DNA of 28,804 bases from Gudongella sp034004165 (lineage in GTDB: Bacteria > Bacillota > Clostridia > Tissierellales > Tissierellaceae). The notes below the pieces were generated by a model that saw only the letters and a list, made by a program, of their open reading frames with translations, made no database searches and was not told the origin of the DNA. The stretch lies in contig JAVEXI010000023.1 of NCBI GenBank assembly GCA_034004165.1, positions 1 to 28,804 on the forward strand, read 5' to 3'. The position numbers and the translations under genes were made by a program. How positions within the stretch are numbered: the stretch's first letter is position 1; every line of letters starts with the position of its first letter. Below are positions 1 to 7,831 of the stretch, piece after piece.

Positions 1-894
1 ATCCTTAAGTGACAGCATTTCTGGCTCTTGTGTTTTTTCAACGAGATCAGCTGTCAGCTCATCAAATTTTGATATGGTGATATCCTTATTTATGTGCTGA
101 GGTCCAGCAATTGTAGCCGTTATAAACGGAAGATTAATATTAGTTGTCTTTGTAGTTGAGAGCTCTTTCTTGGCTTTTTCAGAGGCTTCTTTAAGCCTTT
201 GAAGAGCCATCTTGTCAGTTCTTAAATCAACACCATTCTCTTTTTTGAACTGCTCTGCTATATAATCTATCAATTTGTCGTCAAAATCGTCTCCACCCAG
301 GTGGTTGTTTCCTCTTGTGGAAAGAACTTCAAATACTCCATCGCCTAGTTCTAGAATAGAAACGTCAAATGTTCCTCCGCCAAGGTCAAATACCATGATT
401 TTATGTTGTCCATGTTCTTTATCTAATCCATAAGACAGTGCCGCTGCAGTAGGCTCATTGATTATCCTTTTAACGTTTAGCCCAGCAATTTTCCCTGCAT
501 CTTTTGTAGCTTGTCTTTGGCTATCTGTAAAATAAGCAGGAACAGTAATTACTGCATCTGTTACAGTTTCTCCAAGGTAGCTTTCAGCATCAGCTTTTAT
601 CTTTTGAAGTATCATTGCAGATATTTCCTCAGGGCTGTAATTCTTGCTGTCTATCGATACCTTAAGATCGCTTCCCATCTCTCTTTTAATAGACTGAATA
701 GTCCTTTCAGGATTTGTTATCGCTTGTCTCTTAGCAGTTTCCCCTACTAGTCTTTCTCCATCTTTTGTAAATGCAACTATTGACGGAGTCGTCCTATTTC
801 CCTCCACATTGGGGATTATTATAGCCTCTCCGCCCTCCATAACTGCGACGGCTGAGTTAGTAGTACCTAAGTCAATTCCAATTATTTTTCCCAT
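1..894 (-). CDS. dnaK: Chaperone DnaK (Hsp70), N-terminal part, cut by window edge
   Basis: ATP-driven cytosolic chaperone that works with GrpE and DnaJ in protein folding and heat shock. The 298 codons visible here are most of the nucleotide-binding domain. They begin MGKIIGIDLGTTNSAVAV (the phosphate-1 motif) and include the VFDLGGGTFDVS phosphate-2 motif and the NEPTAAALSYGL segment. The substrate-binding domain lies beyond base 1. The ATG at 894 has an AGGAGG seven or so bases upstream and follows grpE by 15 bases, so the two are co-transcribed with hrcA. Regulation is expected through the CIRCE element upstream of hrcA. The reading frame is intact and the family call is certain. Confidence 0.98.
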   Translation of the reverse strand, partial: MGKIIGIDLGTTNSAVAVMEGGEAIIIPNVEGNRTTPSIVAFTKDGERLVGETAKRQAITNPERTIQSIKREMGSDLKVSIDSKNYSPEEISAMILQKIKADAESYLGETVTDAVITVPAYFTDSQRQATKDAGKIAGLNVKRIINEPTAAALSYGLDKEHGQHKIMVFDLGGGTFDVSILELGDGVFEVLSTRGNNHLGGDDFDDKLIDYIAEQFKKENGVDLRTDKMALQRLKEASEKAKKELSTTKTTNINLPFITATIAGPQHINKDITISKFDELTADLVEKTQEPEMLSLKD

Positions 895-909
895 ATTATT
901 TCCTCCTCG

Positions 910-1482
910 TTATTTCGCTACAATGACCATTGAAGGCCTTATAACTTTTTCTTTAAATTTGTATCCTTTCTGGAGAACCTCAACAATAGTTTCTGGCTGG
1001 TCTCCAGTTTCAAGTACGGATACTGCATGATGCAAATTTGGATCAAATTTTTCACCTATTGCAGGAATTTCAACAACTGAATTTAATTCCAATAGTCCAA
1101 AGAGCTGTTTTTCAATCATTTCAATGCCTTTGAAGAAACTGTCTTCTTTATCCTCGTGAGAATCAATCGCCCTTTGAAAATTATCCAGTATAGGTAAGAG
1201 CTCCAAAACAACAGTCTCTATCCCAAAATTAACAGACTGCTCTTTCTCCCGATCTGATCTTCTTTTGTAGTTTTGAAAATCAGCTTGCAATCTGGTTAAC
1301 TTATTATTAAGATCAAAATTTTCAAGTTCCTTTTCCTTTAACAGTTGGTTATTATCGCTTTGCTCACCATACTGAATGAATTCTGTATCAGCACCTTCTC
1401 TTTCTGCAGAATCCTTAGTTTCCATTTCCAAATTTTCCTCTTCAAGTGAGGACTTTTTTTTGTCTTTGTGTTTGTCTGCCAT
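910..1482 (-). CDS. grpE: Nucleotide exchange factor GrpE
   Basis: Promotes ADP release from DnaK, resetting the chaperone cycle. The 190-residue product has the family layout: an acidic, poorly conserved N-terminal tail (about residues 1-45), a long heptad-rich helix with LTRLQADFQNYKRRSDREKE at about 63-82 that forms the dimer coiled coil, and a C-terminal beta domain ending in YKFKEKVIRPSMVIVAK, where the G-Y-x-x-x-x-x-x-R-P-x-x-V-x-V signature is clear. The ATG at 1482 is four bases after the hrcA stop, so translation is likely coupled to hrcA. It stands in the usual hrcA-grpE-dnaK order. Confidence 0.97.
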   Translation of the reverse strand: MADKHKDKKKSSLEEENLEMETKDSAEREGADTEFIQYGEQSDNNQLLKEKELENFDLNNKLTRLQADFQNYKRRSDREKEQSVNFGIETVVLELLPILDNFQRAIDSHEDKEDSFFKGIEMIEKQLFGLLELNSVVEIPAIGEKFDPNLHHAVSVLETGDQPETIVEVLQKGYKFKEKVIRPSMVIVAK

Positions 1483-1486
1483 TGAA

Positions 1487-2536
1487 TCACCCCTTATCCG
1501 TCAAATTATAGTTATTGATAACTTCAGATATATTGTCAGAAAAAACCTTCAGAGTGGCTATGAGTTTAGCATAGTCCATTCTCGTTGGCCCTATGATACC
1601 AATTCTGCCTATAGTTTCCCCATTAAATTTGTAGGTTGTGGTTATTATACTGCATTCTCGTAATGGTTCGTATATATTTTCTTCACCAATCATTACATCT
1701 ATACCACTTGAAAACATTCCCTTTTGCAGGATTTCAATAAGTTGATCCTTATCCTCTATTGCAGAGATAATTGATTTGGCCTTTTCAATATCACGATATT
1801 CGGGATAGTTCAAAAGTTGAGTCAGCCCATCGGTATAAAGATCAGTAGATTCGATATTATTCACTGACTTGCCAATAAACGGCAGCAACCCTTCGAGATC
1901 TTCTTTATATTTACTAAACTCATTGTATATTCCAATAGCCAGATCCCTATTTATTGCCTGAAACGTTTTGTTTTTCAGCTTCTCATTCAATATATTAGAT
2001 ATTTCTGTGAGTTGATGTTCAGGAATTGTTCTGTTCATCTTAAATACTGTATTCTTTATTACACCTGACTCATTTACTATTATTAACAGAACCTGGTAAT
2101 CATCAATAGGCAATAGCTGAATGTGTCTTATCTTTGTCTCGCTTAGTTGAGGAGATATAGCCAGAGATGTATAATTTGTAATCTTTGATAAGAGCCTCCC
2201 AGCATTCTGAATTAGCTGATCAAGTTCTTTACTCTCTTTGGAAAGAACACCCTGGATTTCCTGTTTCCACTTTTTATCAATTGCTGATACCTTACTTTGT
2301 ACGAGTGTATCCACGTATAATCTGTAAGCCTTGTCAGAAGGTACTCTCCCTGACGAAGTATGAGTTTTATTGAGGAAACCCAATTCTTCCAGATCAGACA
2401 TCTCATTCCTTATAGTAGCCGGGCTGACGCCAAGATCATAGTATTTTGAAATAGTCCTAGACCCAATTGGCTCAGCAGAAGAAATGTAACTGTCGATTAT
2501 GGCATACAATACTCTAAACTTTCTATCATCCAACAT
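1487..2536 (-). CDS. hrcA: Heat-inducible transcription repressor HrcA
   Basis: Repressor that binds CIRCE operators and keeps class I heat-shock genes off until chaperones are titrated by misfolded protein. The preferred start is the ATG at 2536 (MLDDRKFRVLYAIIDSYI), giving 349 residues, normal for the family. It has GAGGTGAT just upstream. The longer open frame to 2581 would begin inside the CIRCE operator and is unlikely. The N-terminal winged helix (about residues 1-75) contains the GSRTISKYYDLGVSPATIRN recognition region; the rest is the GAF-like dimer domain, with the C-terminal IGIIGPTRMDYAKLIATL signature. First gene of the operon, so it should repress itself. Confidence 0.96.
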   Translation of the reverse strand: MLDDRKFRVLYAIIDSYISSAEPIGSRTISKYYDLGVSPATIRNEMSDLEELGFLNKTHTSSGRVPSDKAYRLYVDTLVQSKVSAIDKKWKQEIQGVLSKESKELDQLIQNAGRLLSKITNYTSLAISPQLSETKIRHIQLLPIDDYQVLLIIVNESGVIKNTVFKMNRTIPEHQLTEISNILNEKLKNKTFQAINRDLAIGIYNEFSKYKEDLEGLLPFIGKSVNNIESTDLYTDGLTQLLNYPEYRDIEKAKSIISAIEDKDQLIEILQKGMFSSGIDVMIGEENIYEPLRECSIITTTYKFNGETIGRIGIIGPTRMDYAKLIATLKVFSDNISEVINNYNLTDKG

Positions 2537-2570
2537 GTACATCACCTCTATACTTTCAACCGGATGATTG

Positions 2571-2597
2571 TTAGCACTCAAACCCCTCGAGTGCTAA
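2571..2597 (-). promoter_or_regulatory. CIRCE operator for HrcA
   Basis: Perfect inverted repeat TTAGCACTC, a nine-base spacer, GAGTGCTAA. This is an exact match to the known CIRCE consensus. It lies between the likely promoter and the hrcA start, so it is placed to repress hrcA-grpE-dnaK. Confidence 0.98.
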
Positions 2598-2601
2598 CCT
2601 A

Positions 2602-2635
2602 TTTATAAGTTACCACCAGAGAACAGCTTTGTCAA
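2602..2635 (-). promoter_or_regulatory. Probable sigma-A promoter of hrcA-grpE-dnaK
   Basis: Perfect -35 box TTGACA at 2635-2630 on the minus strand. The -10 box is less clear: TAACTT sits at the ideal 17-base spacing, while the better-looking TATAAA is 22 bases away. The position directly upstream of CIRCE supports a promoter; which -10 is used is uncertain. Confidence 0.55.
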
Positions 2636-2644
2636 TAGTTTTAT

Positions 2645-3778
2645 CTATTTGAAAAGATCGACTTCTACTACATTACTTAGGTCAAATCCTCTCCTTGTGA
2701 GCCTGATGTAATCCTGAGTTCTTTCCAGTAGTCCTCCGTTTATATGTTTATTTATAACTTCCTCATATTTATCTTCGAATCGATATCCAAATTCTTCATA
2801 AAACTCCTGGAGGTTAATCCCCTCATTCATTCGAATTCCAAGAATAAGGAACTCAGACGCCCTCATTGTTTCATTAATTCTCTCTTCTCCATCTATAGGG
2901 AATTCTTCTTGCTCAATCATTTCAAAGTATTTATCAAATTCTGAAGTATTCCAAAATCTCAAGCCTGGCAAATATGAGTGAGCTGACAAACCAATCCCTA
3001 AGTATGGTTTTAGCTTCCAGTAGCCAATATTGTGGGCGCAGGTTTTTTCTGTCGTTGCAAAATTTGATATTTCGTACTGTATTAAACCACGTTTTTTTAA
3101 GAGGTCTACTCCCTCATGATACATTAATCGCTCTTCGTCTTCACCAGGCAAACTAATTAAACCTTTGTCATATCGAGCAGTGAGAAGGGTTCCTTCCTCC
3201 AAGATCAGACTGTAAGCTGATATATGACTTAAACCAAGGTTACAGCCATGATTTAAATCGTCCAGATATGATTCTTTGGTTTGCCCGGGTAATCCTAACA
3301 TGAAATCTCCACTTATGTTTTCGAAGCCGGCTTCTCTTAGAAGATAGATTGCTTCTTCTGTCTGCGCTGCAGTATGAATTCTTCCAATCGCCTTTAGTAG
3401 GTCTTCATCAAAACTTTGAATCCCCAGGCTGATTCGATTTATACCTGCTTTAAAATAACTGTTAGCTTTTTCCGCAGTGAGAGTACCAGGATTAGCTTCC
3501 ATAGATATCTCAGCATCATAGGAAATGTTAAATGCTGTCCTCAAAGCATCCATAACTTCAGCAATAAATAAGTAATCAACCGAAGAAGGAGTTCCACCTC
3601 CTATGAAAACAGTATCCACTTCCGGTCTTTTAAGCTCTTTTCCCCTTAGGGTTATCTCTTTTATCAGAGCGTTAAAATACCTTTCTACTGTATCGTTCAA
3701 AGGAACTGATGCAAAGTCGCAGTAACTGCATTTGCTTATACAAAATGGAATGTGCACGTAAATACCCATTTTTCTCAT
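2645..3778 (-). CDS. hemW: Heme chaperone HemW (HemN-like radical SAM protein)
   Basis: Radical SAM family protein thought to bind heme and pass it to target proteins. It is often annotated as oxygen-independent coproporphyrinogen III oxidase. The cluster motif near the N-terminus is C13-x3-C17-x2-C20 followed by D-F, i.e. CxxxCxYCxF. True HemN has CxxxCxxCxC, so HemW is the better call. The 377-residue length is normal. Other family features are FIGGGTPS, EANPGTL and RISLGIQSF in the barrel, and the C-terminal winged-helix-like region. The ATG at 3778 has GAGGTG upstream. It follows lepA and precedes hrcA, an order common in Firmicutes. Heme use by this organism is not shown here. Confidence 0.93.
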   Translation of the reverse strand: MRKMGIYVHIPFCISKCSYCDFASVPLNDTVERYFNALIKEITLRGKELKRPEVDTVFIGGGTPSSVDYLFIAEVMDALRTAFNISYDAEISMEANPGTLTAEKANSYFKAGINRISLGIQSFDEDLLKAIGRIHTAAQTEEAIYLLREAGFENISGDFMLGLPGQTKESYLDDLNHGCNLGLSHISAYSLILEEGTLLTARYDKGLISLPGEDEERLMYHEGVDLLKKRGLIQYEISNFATTEKTCAHNIGYWKLKPYLGIGLSAHSYLPGLRFWNTSEFDKYFEMIEQEEFPIDGEERINETMRASEFLILGIRMNEGINLQEFYEEFGYRFEDKYEEVINKHINGGLLERTQDYIRLTRRGFDLSNVVEVDLFK

Positions 3779-3794
3779 TGCTTCACCTCATTGA

Positions 3795-3819
3795 AAAATG
3801 CACAGTTAATGTGCATTTT
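3795..3819. terminator. Hairpin between lepA and hemW, weak terminator
   Basis: Perfect 10-bp inverted repeat AAAATGCACA / TGTGCATTTT with a five-base loop. On the minus strand it is followed by a short T run. It probably reduces, rather than stops, read-through from lepA into hemW. Confidence 0.5.
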
Positions 3820-3840
3820 CAGTCTAAGTTTCATGATTTT

Positions 3841-5649
3841 TTATTTCTCGTCGTATTTTAGCACTGTTAGGAACGCTTCCTGAGGTACTTCAACAGAACC
3901 AATCTGTCTCATCCTCTTCTTTCCTTCCTTCTGCTTTTCAAGGAGTTTCTTCTTACGTGAAATATCTCCTCCGTAGCACTTGGCCAGAACGTCTTTTCTA
4001 AGGGCTCTAATAGTCTCTCTGGCAATAATCTTTGAGCCTACTGCTGCCTGAATAGGTACAGCGAACTGATGTCTTGGTATGACATCAACCAGCCTCTCTG
4101 CTATGGTCCTTCCACGCTCATAAGCTTTCTCTTCGTGGACTATCATTGAAAAAGCATCTACCATCTCACCGTTTATTAGAATGTCCATCTTGACTAACTC
4201 ACTCTGTTTATATCCCTTAAGTTCATAATCCAGTGATGCGTAGCCGCGAGTCTTAGACTTGAGCATGTCAAAAAAGTCATATATAACTTCGTTAAGAGGC
4301 ATATCGTAGTGCATGACTACTCTCTTTTCCTCCAGATACTCCATATTAAGGTATACCCCTCGTTTATTCTGGCACAATTCCATTATAGTCCCAACGTATT
4401 CAGTTGGCGTCATAATGGATGCGCTTACAATTGGTTCTTCCATGAATTCAACTTCAGTTTCTGGTGGAAGATTTGAAGGATTTTGAATTTCTAGGACTTC
4501 TCCATTCTTTTTGGTTACTCTATAAATAACACTTGGTGCAGTAGCAATTATACTAAGGTCAAATTCTCTATCCAGCCTCTCCTGAATTATCTCCATGTGT
4601 AGAAGACCTAAAAATCCACATCTAAACCCAAATCCCAGCGCAACAGAAGTTTCTGGCTCAAAGACGAGAGCCGCATCGTTTACCTGTAGCTTTTCCAGAG
4701 CATCTCTTACTGAGTTAAAATCTTCTCCTTCAGCAGGATAGATACCACAGTATACCATTGATATTACCTTTTTATAACCTGGCAACGGTTCTGCAGCTGG
4801 ATTATCGTCGTCGGTTATGGTATCTCCAACCCTGGCCTCTTTCACATTTTTTATACTCGCAGTCAGATATCCTACTTCGCCAGCTTCTAAGCTCTCTCCA
4901 GGAATATGTTTATTGGTGTTGATTCCAACTTCCGTGACCTCAAAAGATTTTCCAGTAGACATCATTCTAATTTCCATACCTGGTTTTACTACACCATCAA
5001 AGACTCTTATGTAGCAGGTAACACCCTTGTAGCTATCATAGTAGCTATCGAATATCAAAGCTTTTAGTGGAGCTGATTTGTCCCCAGTAGGAGCAGGTAT
5101 TCTATGAACTATTGCCTCCATGACATTTTCAATATTGAGTCCTTCTTTAGCAGAAATCTGCGGGGCATCGTGAGCTTCAATTCCAATAATATCTTCTATT
5201 TCATTAATAATCTCGTCAGGCCTGGCGCTTGGTAAGTCAATCTTATTTATAACTGGAAGTATTTCTAAATCCTGCTCTAATGCCAGATATACATTTGCAA
5301 GAGTCTGCGCTTCTACACCCTGAGTAGAGTCAACTACCAGAATGGCTCCTTCGCAAGCTGCTAGAGACCTGGATACTTCGTAATTAAAATCTACATGCCC
5401 TGGTGTATCAATCAGATTTAATATGTACTCTTCGCCATTCTTTGCCTTATAGACGAGCCTTACTGCTTTTAATTTAATTGTTATGCCCCGTTCCCTTTCA
5501 AGATCCATCTTATCGAGAACCTGAGACTGCATTTCTCTGGAAGTGAGCATCCCCGTCTTTTCAATAAGTCTGTCGGCAAGCGTCGACTTCCCGTGGTCTA
5601 TGTGGGCAATTATAGAAAAATTTCTTATATTGTCCATTTTGCTATTCAC
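3841..5649 (-). CDS. lepA: Elongation factor 4 (LepA), translational GTPase
   Basis: Ribosome-bound GTPase that back-translocates or remodels stalled ribosomes and affects initiation. The 602 residues cover the whole family length. GTPase motifs are AHIDHGKST (G1, about 15-23), RGITI (switch I), DTPGH (G3) and NKIDLPSA (G4). EF-G-like domains follow, and the LepA-specific C-terminal domain ends with the basic KCYGGDISRKKKLLEKQKEG stretch. The start is GTG at 5649 with GGGAGG seven bases upstream. The ATG at 5637 is too far from that site. It lies just downstream of lepB, separated by a hairpin with a T run. Confidence 0.98.
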   Translation of the reverse strand: MNSKMDNIRNFSIIAHIDHGKSTLADRLIEKTGMLTSREMQSQVLDKMDLERERGITIKLKAVRLVYKAKNGEEYILNLIDTPGHVDFNYEVSRSLAACEGAILVVDSTQGVEAQTLANVYLALEQDLEILPVINKIDLPSARPDEIINEIEDIIGIEAHDAPQISAKEGLNIENVMEAIVHRIPAPTGDKSAPLKALIFDSYYDSYKGVTCYIRVFDGVVKPGMEIRMMSTGKSFEVTEVGINTNKHIPGESLEAGEVGYLTASIKNVKEARVGDTITDDDNPAAEPLPGYKKVISMVYCGIYPAEGEDFNSVRDALEKLQVNDAALVFEPETSVALGFGFRCGFLGLLHMEIIQERLDREFDLSIIATAPSVIYRVTKKNGEVLEIQNPSNLPPETEVEFMEEPIVSASIMTPTEYVGTIMELCQNKRGVYLNMEYLEEKRVVMHYDMPLNEVIYDFFDMLKSKTRGYASLDYELKGYKQSELVKMDILINGEMVDAFSMIVHEEKAYERGRTIAERLVDVIPRHQFAVPIQAAVGSKIIARETIRALRKDVLAKCYGGDISRKKKLLEKQKEGKKRMRQIGSVEVPQEAFLTVLKYDEK

Positions 5650-5671
5650 CGTAAAACCTCCCGAATTATGA

Positions 5672-5696
5672 TAAAAACACTCCCTGTGAAGGGAGT
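5672..5696 (-). terminator. Terminator-like hairpin between lepB and lepA
   Basis: ACTCCC / GGGAGT stem with a six-base loop, then G and five T residues on the minus strand. It begins right after the lepB stop codon. It is only about 22 bases from the lepA start, so lepA must rely on read-through or on a promoter inside lepB. Confidence 0.7.
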
Positions 5697-6236
5697 TTAT
5701 TCCAATTTTCCAAATCTGTCATCTATGGGATAATATCTAAACCCAGTTATCCCTTTAAGCTTTGATACCGGTATAGTACCAAAATACCTGCTGTCCTTAC
5801 TGGCTCCTTCGGCTCTGTTGTCTCCAAGAACAAATACCTCTCCCTCTGGCACTACCCATATACTATCATCGTAAATATGTGTATAGTGTTCTCCGGTCAG
5901 ATAAGATTCTTCAAGAAGTTCTCCATTTACGTAGACTTCTCCATTCTCTATCAAAACGACATCCCCGGATATTCCTATTACTCTCTTTATATAATCCTTA
6001 CCAGGACTGTCTGGAGCTTCAAGAACTACTATGTCACCTCTTGCTGGCCCATGAAAATATAATGATACTTTCATTGCAAAGAGTCTGTCTTTCTCATGGA
6101 GCGTCGGGTACATTGAATTACCCAATACATAAGTTGTATTAAATACAAAAGTCTTTACTAAAACTGCTATAGCAATAGCAATTACTATACTCCTAATCCA
6201 TTCTCCCACTTCAGATCTTCTTTCTACTTCTTCCAT
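5697..6236 (-). CDS. lepB: Type I signal peptidase
   Basis: Membrane-bound Ser/Lys protease that removes signal peptides from secreted proteins. The preferred start is the ATG at 6236 (MEEVERRSEVGEWIRS), because AAAGGGG lies eight bases upstream. This gives 179 residues, typical of the short Gram-positive form. One membrane segment (about 14-32) is followed by GNSMYPTL with the nucleophile Ser41, KDYIKRVIG with the general base Lys84, and the GDNR...DSRYFG box near the C-terminus. That box has about two more residues than usual between GDNR and DSR. A longer frame to 6266 lacks its own binding site. It heads a transcript that may continue into lepA. Confidence 0.96.
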   Translation of the reverse strand: MEEVERRSEVGEWIRSIVIAIAIAVLVKTFVFNTTYVLGNSMYPTLHEKDRLFAMKVSLYFHGPARGDIVVLEAPDSPGKDYIKRVIGISGDVVLIENGEVYVNGELLEESYLTGEHYTHIYDDSIWVVPEGEVFVLGDNRAEGASKDSRYFGTIPVSKLKGITGFRYYPIDDRFGKLE

Positions 6237-6293
6237 TTTAATGCCCCTTTCAACCCAAAAAACCATTACCGAAATCGGTACTGTTACAGAAAT

Positions 6294-6321
6294 ATTATAT
6301 CATTAAAGTTACTTAAATCAA
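6294..6321 (-). promoter_or_regulatory. Sigma-A promoter of lepB
   Basis: TTGATT at 6321-6316, a 16-base spacer, and a perfect TATAAT at 6299-6294 on the minus strand. Transcription would begin near 6287, about 50 bases before the lepB start. Confidence 0.75.
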
Positions 6322-6450
6322 TGAAAACTATATTTAGAAAGAACCGATAACAGTAATTATTTACAGCTTGTGTTGTATATATGTCTTCTTATTTTGTTCA
6401 AAGCATTGATTATAAGCCTGATTTAGCATATTTTACAGCATTATTTGTTC

Positions 6451-6479
6451 TTGCTTTTTAGATTTTGTCATGGTACAAT
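6451..6479 (+). promoter_or_regulatory. Promoter of rpsT
   Basis: TTGCTT, a 17-base spacer, and TACAAT, ending 31 bases before the rpsT start. Spacing is ideal and the -10 box differs from consensus by one base. Confidence 0.7.
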
Positions 6480-6510
6480 ATCTCTTGTTAGATTATGAGG
6501 AGGTGAAACG

Positions 6511-6774
6511 ATGGCAAATATCAAATCGGCTAAGAAAAGAATCCTGGTTAGTAAAAAGAGAACTGATATGAATAAAAGTAGAAAATCAGAGATTAAGACA
6601 TATATCAAGAAGTTTGAAACTGCCGTTTCAAAGGGCGAAATTGACGAAGCAAGAGAGCTTCTTAAACTAATTGACAAAAAGCTTAAGAGAGCAGCAACTA
6701 AAAACGTTATACATTTGAATGCAGCAGCAAGAAAAGTAAGCAGACTTACAAAGGCTTTGAATAAAGCAATGTAA
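6511..6774 (+). CDS. rpsT: 30S ribosomal protein S20
   Basis: Primary 16S rRNA-binding protein of the small subunit. The 87-residue, lysine- and arginine-rich product begins MANIKSAKKRILVSKKRTDMN, the family signature, and ends with the KNVIHLNAAARKVSRLTKALN helix. The ATG at 6511 has TGAGGAGGTG upstream, an excellent binding site. It is a single-gene plus-strand unit with its own promoter and terminator, converging on holA. This arrangement, beside holA and lepA, is common in Firmicutes. Confidence 0.99.
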   Translation: MANIKSAKKRILVSKKRTDMNKSRKSEIKTYIKKFETAVSKGEIDEARELLKLIDKKLKRAATKNVIHLNAAARKVSRLTKALNKAM

Positions 6775-6810
6775 ATAAAACTTCGGGCAAGCCGAAGTTT
6801 TATTTTTTTT
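6775..6810. terminator. Bidirectional terminator between rpsT and holA
   Basis: A 12-bp perfect stem, ATAAAACTTCGG / CCGAAGTTTTAT, with a five-base loop. On the plus strand it is followed by a T run that ends rpsT. On the minus strand the mirrored stem also gives terminal T residues after holA. The end of holA overlaps the T run. Confidence 0.9.
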
Positions 6811-7831
6811 CAGTTATTTCAATTATAAGCATTTCCATAGTAAGGTCAGTGTCAACAGAGGTGGTCTTCATAGCTATATCAGCCTTTAGTATTGCATTAA
6901 CTATTTCTTCCAGCCTTACATCGTCAAACTGAACAGCCTGCCTGGATATCTTCTGAAATTCAAAAGACTTTATTTCCAATTTATCCTGAATGTCTTTTTG
7001 TGAGTATCCTTTCGATCTATATGCTCTATATCCAAGCAAAAGCCTGAATTGTCTTGAAATCATATATAGTATTCTTTGAACAGGCTCATTTCTTAATTTC
7101 ATGTTTGAATAAATTTCAATTGCTCTACCAGTATTTTTTTCAGCTATTGCAGTCAACAGGTCGAATATATTTTTATCGATGCTTTCCTCAATCACAAAAT
7201 CAATAGTCTCTCGGTTTATAAACCCGTCTACTGTATAAGCTGCTAATTTTTTAAGTTCATTCTCTATATCGTATAAGCTTTTAGCACTATCTCTATTTAA
7301 ATATCCAGTCTGCTGAATAAAGTAGTTCAAATTTGACATTTGTATCCCTACTCCGACGGGTTTTAATACTTCGCCTGCCCATTTCAAAAGCTCCCCTGTG
7401 TCAAGTTTGTCGCAGATAAGCGTCATACCTGCTTTATCAAGTCTTCTATAGAGCTTTGTGTTCTTTTTTATAGTATTAAATGTATCCTGTATTATAAGTA
7501 TCTGATGCTCACCGAGATTTAGAAGGTATTCAATAAACTTTTCGTTCCCTGACTCTCGCTCTACAAAAATTCCTGGTTCCTTCATGACAGTTACCCTCTT
7601 CTCTGACATGAAAGGAAGGGTCTCGCAGGATGTCTCAAGCTCTGCAGCAGTTGCCGTCTTACCATCAATATAACTTAAGTTTAGTGATTGCATTGCCACT
7701 GGAACTGCCTGGTTTACAACTAATGCAGTAGTTCTGTCTATTATGTAAGGTTCTTTTCCAGTTATAAGAAGTACTGGTTTTAATTTTTCTTTATCAAATA
7801 CTGCTCCTAACCACAATGATTCCATTTTCAA
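6800..7831 (-). CDS. holA: DNA polymerase III delta subunit
   Basis: Clamp-loader subunit that opens the beta clamp during DNA replication. The 343 residues match the family: an N-terminal AAA+-like domain starting KPVLLITGKEPYIIDR (compare the usual KPVYLLxGxEPYLI), the helical lid, and a C-terminal collar region with LYMISRQFRLLLGYRAYRSKG. The start is ambiguous. TTG at 7831 has AAGGGG six bases upstream, while ATG at 7825 is further from it. Both lie inside the end of comEC, which overlaps by 38 bases or so, pointing to translational coupling. The gene pair comEC-holA is the standard order in Gram-positive bacteria. Confidence 0.95.
   Translation of the reverse strand: MKMESLWLGAVFDKEKLKPVLLITGKEPYIIDRTTALVVNQAVPVAMQSLNLSYIDGKTATAAELETSCETLPFMSEKRVTVMKEPGIFVERESGNEKFIEYLLNLGEHQILIIQDTFNTIKKNTKLYRRLDKAGMTLICDKLDTGELLKWAGEVLKPVGVGIQMSNLNYFIQQTGYLNRDSAKSLYDIENELKKLAAYTVDGFINRETIDFVIEESIDKNIFDLLTAIAEKNTGRAIEIYSNMKLRNEPVQRILYMISRQFRLLLGYRAYRSKGYSQKDIQDKLEIKSFEFQKISRQAVQFDDVRLEEIVNAILKADIAMKTTSVDTDLTMEMLIIEITEKK

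Noticed and set aside
2537..2581. Longer N-terminus for HrcA
   Set aside because: It would start inside the CIRCE operator; the ATG at 2536 has a binding site and matches the family start.
2645..3778. Oxygen-independent coproporphyrinogen oxidase HemN
   Set aside because: The cluster motif is CxxxCxxCxF, not CxxxCxxCxC, and the length fits HemW.
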